A DNA stretch of 13,660 nt from Patescibacteria group bacterium (lineage in GTDB: Bacteria; Patescibacteriota; Minisyncoccia; Minisyncoccales; UBA10102), in NCBI GenBank assembly GCA_018816925.1, contig JAHIUP010000048.1, positions 1 to 13,660 on the forward strand. The letters run 5' to 3'. Shown here piece after piece: positions 7,448 to 12,463 of this stretch (its first letter is position 1; each line of letters opens with the position of its first letter). The translations under genes were made by a program, and so were the position numbers. The notes under the pieces were generated by a model. The model was given only the letters and a program-made list of their open reading frames with translations, was not told the DNA's origin and searched no databases.

Positions 7448-7550
7448 GGCAATAAATTACCAAAATGGCTCTCGGAGTAGCAGGGCGAGAGCGCAGGTTG
7501 TCCCGCCGCGCTGGAGGCGGGAACAACCGGTATTTTGGAATTTTGTTGCC
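7448..7550 (-). other. Predicted three-way-junction RNA element between the transketolase halves
   Basis: A ~103-nt symmetric structure read directly from the sequence. A closing stem in three blocks (7448-7452 with 7546-7550; an AAATT/AATTT block; 7460-7466 with 7532-7538, CCAAAAT/ATTTTGG) encloses two hairpins. One is 7496-7528: about 12 bp, GC-rich, one bulged base, 8-nt loop. The other is 7468-7492: 7-bp GCTCTCG/CGAGAGC stem, 11-nt loop. On the minus-strand transcript the element is followed after 3-4 nt by TTTTT and then by the transketolase C-half start. It could attenuate or terminate transcription, protect or process the mRNA, or be a small palindromic mobile element. No known riboswitch consensus was recognised. 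Confidence 0.6.
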
Positions 7551-7583
7551 GAGTTCATATAGATAATTTAGTCGGGATAAGTT

Positions 7584-8471
7584 TTAGTCGTGGTCAACGG
7601 CTTCAATTTTCTCGCCCAGCGCGCGGAGTTCCCGTAGGGCCTCCTGGACCTGCTCGGCTCTCGGCACCACGTCTTCCGGGCCCTTGCCCGGAGGCACACC
7701 GTGCCATTCGTACCTATGCTCCATAAACTTCACTCCCTTCCCCGGGATGGTGTTCGCGATGATGCATACTGGCGCCTCCTGAATGGCCTTGGATTCCTCA
7801 AGGGTAGAGATTATTTCCTCCATGTCGTGGCCGTTCATCTCCAGCACCCGCCACCCAAAGGCCTCGTACTTTTCTCGCAGGGGTTCCAAGGGCATAATGT
7901 CTTCCGTATACCCGTCAATCTGAATATTGTTGCGGTCAACTACAACCGTAAGATTGGACAAGCGGTATTTCGCGGCGAGCATCGCGGCCTCCCAGGTCAT
8001 TCCCTCATCATGCTCTCCATCGGAGGTAAGACACCACACATACGGACTAAAGGGCCTCCCCTGCATACGCAGGGCGAGCGCAAAACCGCAGGCCTGGGAA
8101 AGCCCTTCTCCTAAAGGGCCAGAAGAGGTTTCCAGGGCGGGGATTTTTTTGAAAGAAGGATGCCCTTCCAGATTAGAGTGTATTTTCCTAAAGGTCTTAA
8201 GTTCTTTCTTAGGGAAATACCCCGCATGCGCCATAGCCACATACCTCACTGGCACAATGTGCCCATTGGAAAGGATGAGGCGGTCGCGTTCGGGCCACCG
8301 AGGTCTCTTGGGGTCGTGCTTGAGCACACAGAAATACAGGGCAGTGAAGATGTCTGCCATGCCCAAAGGACCGGCGGAATGTCCGGACCCCGCCTCCACA
8401 AGCGTCTCAATGAGATCCTGGCGGATCTCGTTCGCCTTCTGTTCGAGCTTTGCAATAGAAACGCGCCGCAT
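7584..8471 (-). CDS. Transketolase, N-terminal half (thiamine pyrophosphate-binding domain)
   Basis: 295 aa from the ATG at 8471 (MRRVSIAKLEQ); a GTG two codons earlier (8477) could also serve. Motifs are complete for the diphosphate-binding domain: GSGHSAGPLG (28-37), the LSNGHIVPVRYVAMA segment (about 67-81), SSGPLGEGLSQACGFALA, and the metal/TPP motif SDGEHDEGMTWEAAMLAA ending at VDRNNIQIDG (about 150-187). The protein stops where the Pyr domain would begin, so it needs the C-half encoded downstream. The enzyme moves two-carbon ketol units between sugar phosphates. It lies 9 nt after a 36-aa membrane peptide gene and 153 nt before the C-half gene, separated by the structured element. Confidence 0.92.
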   Translation of the reverse strand: MRRVSIAKLEQKANEIRQDLIETLVEAGSGHSAGPLGMADIFTALYFCVLKHDPKRPRWPERDRLILSNGHIVPVRYVAMAHAGYFPKKELKTFRKIHSNLEGHPSFKKIPALETSSGPLGEGLSQACGFALALRMQGRPFSPYVWCLTSDGEHDEGMTWEAAMLAAKYRLSNLTVVVDRNNIQIDGYTEDIMPLEPLREKYEAFGWRVLEMNGHDMEEIISTLEESKAIQEAPVCIIANTIPGKGVKFMEHRYEWHGVPPGKGPEDVVPRAEQVQEALRELRALGEKIEAVDHD

Positions 8472-8480
8472 AGGCACAAA

Positions 8481-8591
8481 CTATGCGAGCTGTCCCCGGG
8501 TAAGTATCCAGTAGGCGGCGGCTACTCCCGCCACCACTACGAAAAGGACGAACGTCCAGTTGGTTTGTGCTTTGGGGTCAACGACTTTCAT
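8481..8591 (-). CDS. 36-aa single-pass membrane peptide
   Basis: A small gene between rpe and the transketolase N half. ATG at 8591-8589, TAG at 8483-8481. The protein starts MKVVDPKAQTNW, has one hydrophobic helix FVLFVVVAGVAAAYWIL (residues 14-30) and ends TRGQLA, so it is a typical tiny membrane protein. Support: the frame exactly fills the gap (10 nt after the rpe stop, 9 nt before the next ATG), is in the operon direction, and is preceded by a TATAAT box. Function unknown; it might anchor or regulate the neighbouring enzyme, or be unrelated. Confidence 0.72.
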   Translation of the reverse strand: MKVVDPKAQTNWTFVLFVVVAGVAAAYWILTRGQLA

Positions 8592-8628
8592 AGTAGTTCC
8601 ATTATACCATCTGTTCTAAGGTCTTCAA
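8591..8628 (-). promoter_or_regulatory. Possible internal promoter at the end of rpe
   Basis: On the minus strand, TTGAAG (8628-8623), a 16-nt spacer and perfect TATAAT (8606-8601), with 9 nt to the ATG of the small membrane peptide. The rpe stop codon lies inside the -10 box. This would give a transcript with only 2-4 nt of leader. It may allow the transketolase part of the operon to be expressed separately. Confidence 0.45.
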
Positions 8629-9231
8629 TGTCTCCTGTGGATTACTCGACCTCCAGATACCGCTTCCTACCGCGACGTAATCCGCTCCAGCCCCGAACAC
8701 CTGCCGGATATTCCCCTCTCCGATGCCTCCATCCATACCCACAAGCAGTAAAGGATTGAGCGCCCGCACTTCCTTTATCTTGTCGAGCACGGAAGGAAGA
8801 AACTCGCGTCCCTGCAATCCCGGATGCACGGAGAGCAAGAGTACGGCATGCAAATCGGCAACATAGGGAGCAAGCTCCCCCGTTCCGGTCTCCGGGTTAA
8901 GGGATATGCCCCGTTCAAACTCGTAGGCCTCCATTGCTCGGAGTACCCGTGCTGGATTCTCTGCCCCGTGCAAATGGAAGAATACGCGGTTGGCCCCCAC
9001 CGCCTTGCACTCTGCGAGGTGTTCTTCAGGACGCTCCACCATGAGGTGAATCTCCAGCTTGAAGTTCTTCGCCCCCTCGGGAATCTCCCTTACTTTATGG
9101 GTAATGCCCTCCACGAACTTCCCGTCCATGATATCCACCTGGACCCATTCTGTAGAACCCTTGAGGAGCTCCAACTTCCTTTTCGTCTCTGCGGGGTCTT
9201 GCTCTAAGATTGCGGGAATAACTTTTTGCAC
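8602..9231 (-). CDS. rpe: Ribulose-phosphate 3-epimerase (divergent)
   Basis: 209 aa, GTG start at 9231-9229 (MQKVIPAILE). Interconverts ribulose 5-phosphate and xylulose 5-phosphate. The TIM-barrel motifs are in order: VDIMDGKFV (32-40), EIHLMVERP (60-68), SLNPETG (110-116), SVHPGLQGREF (134-144), GMDGGI (165-170) and VGSGI (188-192) for phosphate binding. Both acid/base aspartates are present (Asp33, Asp167), as is the metal ligand His62. Two usual residues differ: the His two before the first catalytic Asp (HxDxMDG in classic enzymes) is Gln31, and the early SxLSAD motif reads PAILEQD. The epimerase call still fits, especially given rpiB 40 nt upstream and transketolase downstream. Confidence 0.87.
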   Translation of the reverse strand: MQKVIPAILEQDPAETKRKLELLKGSTEWVQVDIMDGKFVEGITHKVREIPEGAKNFKLEIHLMVERPEEHLAECKAVGANRVFFHLHGAENPARVLRAMEAYEFERGISLNPETGTGELAPYVADLHAVLLLSVHPGLQGREFLPSVLDKIKEVRALNPLLLVGMDGGIGEGNIRQVFGAGADYVAVGSGIWRSSNPQETLKTLEQMV

Positions 9232-9271
9232 GCAAATTTCTTACTCAATAAACCGACACATTGATATTGTT

Positions 9272-9727
9272 TTACGCGGACCCTTCTTCAAACTTGCGTA
9301 TCTTCTCTAAACGCCGCTCGTGCCTCTCTCCCTCAAAAGGAGTGTCCAAAAACAGGCGTACCGCCCGCAGGACCTCTTCTGAAGAAAGAAACCTCGCTCC
9401 CAAAGAAAGCACGTTCGCGTCATTGTGTGTCCTTGCCACTTCCACGATTTCCTCGGGGCCTCCGTAGTAGCAGGCGGCGCGCACTCCCTTTACCTTGTTA
9501 GCGGCTATGGCCTCGCCTTGCCCCGAACCTCCCAGAATAATCCCTCTATGTACCGCGGGTTCTTCAGCCACCCTCTTGGCCACAGGCAAAATGAAATCCG
9601 GGTAGTCGTCTTGCTCCTGCAAAGAAAAAGCTCCGAGGTCTTCCACCTCAAAGCCGTGCTTCGCAAGATACGCTCGTATCTCTTCTTTCATTGCGAACCC
9701 TGCATGGTCGGAACCCAAGTATATCAT
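9272..9727 (-). CDS. rpiB: Ribose-5-phosphate isomerase B
   Basis: 151 aa, the usual RpiB/LacAB length. Interconverts ribose 5-phosphate and ribulose 5-phosphate. Motifs: GSDHAGFAMK at 5-14, the substrate loop ILGGSGQGEAIAANKVKG at 64-81, and ARTHNDANVLSLGAR at 98-112 with His101. The catalytic cysteine of E. coli-type RpiB (CGTG) is Gly66 here, and Glu72 sits where mycobacterial RpiB carries its catalytic base, so this is the Glu-dependent subtype. First gene of the pentose phosphate operon, with its own promoter giving an ATG at the transcription start. Confidence 0.93.
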   Translation of the reverse strand: MIYLGSDHAGFAMKEEIRAYLAKHGFEVEDLGAFSLQEQDDYPDFILPVAKRVAEEPAVHRGIILGGSGQGEAIAANKVKGVRAACYYGGPEEIVEVARTHNDANVLSLGARFLSSEEVLRAVRLFLDTPFEGERHERRLEKIRKFEEGSA

Positions 9728-9761
9728 TCTTCAAGTATACCCAAGACACAAAACTATTCAA
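9725..9761 (-). promoter_or_regulatory. rpiB operon promoter (leaderless)
   Basis: Minus strand: -35 TTGAAT (9761-9756), 16-nt spacer, -10 TATACT (9739-9734), 6 nt, then the ATG at 9727. The predicted start of transcription is the A of the start codon. The -35 box is the first of five TTTGAA units reaching upstream to 9812. Confidence 0.65.
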
Positions 9762-9849
9762 ACCTCTTCAAATACACATATTCAAATTCACCTATTCAAA
9801 TGCACTTTCAAATTCGCTTATTGCATCCTTTTCACTTATTGCATCCTTT
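9757..9849. repeat. Phased TTCAAA repeats and a 15-bp direct repeat upstream of rpiB
   Basis: Five TTCAAA words (TTTGAA on the minus strand) start at 9757, 9767, 9781, 9795 and 9807, spaced 10-14 bp, close to one helical turn or slightly more. They are followed by two exact copies of CTTATTGCATCCTTT at 9817-9831 and 9835-9849 (18-bp period). The tract lies between the rpiB promoter and the palindrome of the divergent regulator gene. Confidence 0.75.
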
Positions 9850-9873
9850 CGCGCCAACCAACCCCACCAACGG

Positions 9874-9897
9874 GTAATGTTCCGATCGGAACATTAC
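9874..9897. promoter_or_regulatory. Perfect 24-bp palindrome, probable operator
   Basis: The left half GTAATGTTCCGA is followed directly by its exact reverse complement, with no loop. It ends one base before the -35 box of the plus-strand regulator gene and sits 147 bp upstream of the rpiB start. A loop-less perfect palindrome suits a symmetric dimer-binding site better than an RNA hairpin. The encoded PaaX-like protein is the natural candidate ligand (inference). Confidence 0.7.
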
Positions 9898-9935
9898 TTG
9901 ACGCCGCTCAAACCCCCGCTCATAATGAAGGAATG
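9898..9935 (+). promoter_or_regulatory. Promoter of the PaaX/Cas2-fold gene (leaderless)
   Basis: Plus strand: -35 TTGACG (9898-9903), 17-nt spacer, -10 CATAAT (9921-9926), 6 nt, then ATG at 9933. Transcription is predicted to begin at the ATG. An AAGGA is present but only 1 nt before the start codon, too close to act as a ribosome site. Confidence 0.7.
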
Positions 9936-10496
9936 CGCTTATCTCCTACCAAACAAAAAATACTTCTTCTGCTTGGGGCGGGAGCCGCGTTGGGGTTTAG
10001 CTATACGCCCAACCGCCAAGGGAAAATTCTCAAGAGCTTAAGTAAGGAATGGAAAAAGATAGACGAAGAAAAGCTCAAGCGGGATATACGAGATCTCTAT
10101 CGCTCAAAGGTTATTCAAGCACAGGAAAACTCTGATGGCGCTCTTACGTTTATTCTTTCAGAAAAAGGAAAGCTTAAAGAACTCACCTATCGCTTTGCAG
10201 AGATGAAAATTCAGAAAAAGCCATGGGATGGTAAATGGCGTGTTATTATTTTTGATATTCCAGAAAAGCTGCGCTCGGGGCGTGATGCTCTTCGCAAAAA
10301 ACTATGCGAGCTCGGTTTTTATATCGTACAAAAAAGCGCACTGGTCTTTCCCTACGAATGCAGCGACGAAATAGAATTTCTTATTGAGTTCTTTGACGTA
10401 AGAAAATATGTTCGGTACGGAATACTAGAAAAAATTGACAATGATATCCATCTAAGAAAAATCTTCCAGCTACCACAAAAAGGCACCGACGGATAA
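9933..10496 (+). CDS. PaaX-type transcriptional regulator with a Cas2-like C-terminal domain
   Basis: 187 aa, the only plus-strand gene. Residues 5-22 are a hydrophobic stretch (KQKILLLLGAGAALGFSY) usual in the CPR version of this family. Residues 35-85 look like a winged-helix region (KIDEEKLKRDIRDLYRSKVI, then FILSEKGKLKEL). Residues 100-180 are a Cas2-like ferredoxin fold: KWRVIIFDIPEKLRSGRDAL, KLCELGFYIVQKSALVFPYEC and VRKYVRYGILEKI. Such proteins are often auto-annotated as Cas2, but no CRISPR array or other cas gene is nearby, and PaaX regulators share this domain. The gene is AT-richer than its neighbours and flanked by related palindromes, suggesting autoregulation and perhaps separate origin. 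It is divergent from the pentose phosphate operon. Confidence 0.82.
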   Translation: MRLSPTKQKILLLLGAGAALGFSYTPNRQGKILKSLSKEWKKIDEEKLKRDIRDLYRSKVIQAQENSDGALTFILSEKGKLKELTYRFAEMKIQKKPWDGKWRVIIFDIPEKLRSGRDALRKKLCELGFYIVQKSALVFPYECSDEIEFLIEFFDVRKYVRYGILEKIDNDIHLRKIFQLPQKGTDG

Positions 10497-10516
10497 TAGT
10501 CCGATCGGAACGTTAT
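10493..10516. promoter_or_regulatory. Second, degenerate copy of the 24-bp palindrome
   Basis: Overlaps the regulator's stop codon. The central TCCGATCGGA is identical to the palindrome at 9874-9897, and the right half (TCGGAACGTTAT) matches the first site's right half at 10 of 12 positions. The left half has drifted. This puts a related site at each end of the regulator gene. Confidence 0.65.
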
Positions 10517-10532
10517 GGGTTGTTGCCTTTAC

Positions 10533-10546
10533 TTCCGAAAACGGAA
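10533..10546. terminator. Weak candidate hairpin between convergent genes
   Basis: TTCCG-AAAA-CGGAA, a 5-bp stem with a 4-nt loop, between the regulator and aroE, which converge. Only a short, interrupted T run follows on the plus strand, so termination is uncertain. Confidence 0.25.
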
Positions 10547-10565
10547 CTGTGTACTTTTAAACTCA

Positions 10566-10610
10566 AGATGCACGTCCTCAAAATGCTCGTCCTGAAAATG
10601 CACGTCCTCA
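10566..10610. repeat. Three tandem copies of a 15-bp unit at the aroE 3' end
   Basis: Units at 10566-10580, 10581-10595 and 10596-10610, consensus AAATGCACGTCCTCA with one or two changes per copy. The last copy contains the aroE stop codon (TGA on the minus strand, 10610-10608). Confidence 0.8.
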
Positions 10611-11468
10611 CCAGACGGCTTTTCTCTTTGCCAGCACCTCCGTGATTGCTCGGCGCATCGCGTCAATCGGCGCCCTTTGCCCCACATATCTTTCAAACTG
10701 TGTCACCCCTTGATAGAGCAGCATTTCAACTCCGCATATGGTCTGTGCTCCCCTCTCTTTTGCCTCTCGCAAAAGACGTGTCTCCAGCGGAGAATACACA
10801 GCATCAAACACAATATGATGAGGCCGTATTGCTTCTTTTGGCACCAAAGACCGCTCTGCGAACGCAGGAGCCATGCCAACTGGGGTGGCGTTCATTATGA
10901 TATCTGCCTGCGCCACTTCAGAAATCGAAGAGAGCCCTTTTTGTTGTCCCCCGAACTTTTCCGCGATTTCTTGAGCATCTAAAGCATCCTCTTCCCGATG
11001 GAATATGGTGAATCTTGCCCCCTTCTGGGCAACGCCGTACGCCATTGCTCTCCCAGCTCCTCCGGCGCCAAGAATCGCAACGCTCTTACCATCCAAAGAA
11101 ATATGCTGTTCAAGAGCAGTGATAGCGCCAATCCAGTCCGTGTTGGAGCCGCGCAAAATGCCGTCCTCCTGCACAATGGTATTAACTGCTTCTATCATCC
11201 TCGCGGATTCCTCTACCTCGTCTAAATAGGCGATAACCTCCTTTTTGTGCGGCATGGTGCACGTCATACCCCGAAAATTCAGCGTACGCATCGCCTCCAC
11301 GGCCTCTTTTATCCTGCCGCGCTCTACGCGAGAAGCGACAAACACAAATTGCTCCGCTATGCCAAGCGCTTCATACCCCGCGTTATGCATCTGGGGAGAA
11401 AGGGAATGCTCTACAGGATCTCCAATAATGATGCAGAGGCGCGTCTTTGCCGTAATCCGCATAACCAT
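10608..11468 (-). CDS. aroE: Shikimate dehydrogenase
   Basis: 286 aa from ATG 11468; an ATG two codons later (11462) is also possible. Reduces 3-dehydroshikimate to shikimate with NADPH in aromatic biosynthesis. Seen: substrate motif SLSPQMHN (22-29), MPHKKEV (72-78) with catalytic Lys75, AVNTIV (94-99), GSNTDWIG (107-114) with catalytic Asp111, the Rossmann turn GAGGAGRA (134-141), FHRE (156-159) where NADP enzymes usually have NRT, NATPVGM (193-199), and GVEMLLYQGVTQFE (246-259). All key residues are present. No other shikimate gene is in the window; it stands alone between the regulator patch and the surface locus, with its own promoter. Confidence 0.95.
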   Translation of the reverse strand: MVMRITAKTRLCIIIGDPVEHSLSPQMHNAGYEALGIAEQFVFVASRVERGRIKEAVEAMRTLNFRGMTCTMPHKKEVIAYLDEVEESARMIEAVNTIVQEDGILRGSNTDWIGAITALEQHISLDGKSVAILGAGGAGRAMAYGVAQKGARFTIFHREEDALDAQEIAEKFGGQQKGLSSISEVAQADIIMNATPVGMAPAFAERSLVPKEAIRPHHIVFDAVYSPLETRLLREAKERGAQTICGVEMLLYQGVTQFERYVGQRAPIDAMRRAITEVLAKRKAVW

Positions 11469-11505
11469 ATACCTAATTATACAAAAGTTTCCGACTGTAA
11501 ACCAA
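11466..11505 (-). promoter_or_regulatory. aroE promoter (leaderless or nearly so)
   Basis: Minus strand: perfect -10 TATAAT (11481-11476) followed by 7 nt and the ATG at 11468. The -35 region is less clear: TTGGTT at 18-nt spacing is the best fit, and a better-matching TTTACA lies at only 14 nt. Start of transcription falls at or 1 nt from the ATG. Confidence 0.55.
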
Positions 11506-11507
11506 AA

Positions 11508-11552
11508 GAAAAAAAGTTCTCCTTCCTACTCTCCTGTCCGCTTCCAGAGAAC
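11508..11552 (-). terminator. Candidate terminator of the surface operon
   Basis: On the minus strand GTTCTC (11552-11547) pairs with GAGAAC (11521-11516), followed at once by seven T (11515-11509). The loop is long (25 nt), so the stem is weak, but its position just past the DUF4430 stop and before the aroE promoter suits a terminator. Confidence 0.4.
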
Positions 11553-11939
11553 CTCGTCTCCGTCTTTCAAGATGTACTGCCCTGCTCCAACCCTTGCATA
11601 CTCCCCGTTCACCCAGTACTGCCAATAGCTGGACTCCGTGTTTCGCACCCCGTGAATCGCTTCCACGAACACGCCCACTCCCGAGAACTTCCTCGTCTCC
11701 ACGGGCACACCGTACCGTTCTTCCAGCGCCTCCAGAAGTTCCAGGACCGCGCTTCCCGCCCTCAAACTCTCTGCGGGAAAGGATTGGAGGTCTCCGCTTC
11801 CATAGTCAATACGGAGGTCAACGGCAATCTCCCCTCCGTTAAAACCGCGCTCTTCCCGTAAAAGAAAGAGTCCGGTGTTCAGCCCGGTGAGAAATACGCC
11901 AAGCAATGCTCCGAACAGCAAAAGAGTAGGCAGTTTCAT
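11526..11939 (-). CDS. Small membrane-anchored DUF4430 protein
   Basis: 137 aa. Residues 4-27 form one membrane helix or uncleaved signal anchor (LPTLLLFGALLGVFLTGLNT). The rest is a DUF4430 domain: IAVDLRIDYGSG (38-49), a helix SAVLELLEALEERYGV (63-78), then the signature WQYWVNGEYARVGAGQY (106-122) and LKDGDEVLWK (124-133). DUF4430 is the beta domain that closes over cobalamin in transcobalamin and is also common in bacterial surface proteins of unknown ligand. Its ATG overlaps the stop of the upstream beta-sandwich gene by 4 nt. Last gene of the surface operon; most likely displayed outside the membrane. Confidence 0.85.
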   Translation of the reverse strand: MKLPTLLLFGALLGVFLTGLNTGLFLLREERGFNGGEIAVDLRIDYGSGDLQSFPAESLRAGSAVLELLEALEERYGVPVETRKFSGVGVFVEAIHGVRNTESSYWQYWVNGEYARVGAGQYILKDGDEVLWKRTGE

Positions 11940-12460
11940 ACCCGAGGTTCCCTACCTTGGAACAAAAGAACGGCAAGGCCCGTGGAAAGCGCTCCGAGCA
12001 AAAACAGAAGAAGGGCTATTCCCCCCACAACCTTTGCGGCCCCGGAACTAAAGATTCCCTCCAGGGAAGCAACAAACACGTACTCGGAAGGAACGTTCTT
12101 CCGGAGACGAAAGGGAATCTTCATACCCGTCCCGGTTTCTAGGCCCTGGGGAGAAACCCTGGTTGCCGCGACCAGAATATTTCCCGATGTCGACTGCTCG
12201 GGTTCTTCAAAGGTCACGAGCACTCGCGCCACCGCCCCCGGCTCCAGAGAAAAACGTCCCGGTTCCAAGGAGAAAAGGTCCGCATGCTTATCTATAGTTA
12301 TCTCTATCCACTCTTTTTCCGCAGAAAGATTCTGAACGAACAACTGCTCTGTATAGGGGAAAAACGAGGCCTCTATGCTCGCGGGCCGCACGCCCACCCC
12401 CCGCACTGCTCCAAAAACCGCGAGGGGAAAAAGAAACAGCATAACAAAGAGCCACTTCAT
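11936..12460 (-). CDS. Beta-sandwich surface protein with C-terminal membrane anchor
   Basis: 174 aa. Residues 1-18 are a signal peptide (MKWLFVMLFLFPLAVFGA). Residues 20-125 form a beta-rich domain: VGVRPASIEASFFPYTEQLF, then VQNLSAEKEWIEITI, a doubled FSLEPG (63-68 and 70-75), VARVLVTFEEPEQ and IPFRLRK. This resembles Ig-like or chaperone-like domains that open with rP..ie......, but I cannot name the family. Residues 141-167 are a membrane helix followed by a short basic end. The gene starts 3 nt after the stop of the barrel/DUF4430 gene and overlaps the small DUF4430 gene by 4 nt, so the three are probably one surface unit. Confidence 0.78.
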   Translation of the reverse strand: MKWLFVMLFLFPLAVFGAVRGVGVRPASIEASFFPYTEQLFVQNLSAEKEWIEITIDKHADLFSLEPGRFSLEPGAVARVLVTFEEPEQSTSGNILVAATRVSPQGLETGTGMKIPFRLRKNVPSEYVFVASLEGIFSSGAAKVVGGIALLLFLLGALSTGLAVLLFQGREPRV

Positions 12461-12463
12461 ACA

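Noticed and set aside
7431..7526. 32-residue N-terminal extension of the transketolase C half
   Set aside because: It would translate the hairpin-rich element and lacks transketolase-like sequence.
7448..7550. Thiamine pyrophosphate riboswitch before transketolase
   Set aside because: The conserved CUGAGA and related core sequences are absent and the stem arrangement differs.
6447..8471. Transketolase broken by a frameshift
   Set aside because: The two halves split at the normal domain border, have separate starts and a 153-nt structured gap, as in natural two-gene transketolases.
9874..9897. Palindrome as a rho-independent terminator
   Set aside because: It has no loop and no following T run, and it lies directly against a promoter.
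9933..10496. cas2 gene of a CRISPR system
   Set aside because: The C-terminal fold is Cas2-like, but the protein is longer, has an N-terminal helical/winged-helix part as in PaaX regulators, and no repeats-spacer array or other cas gene is present.
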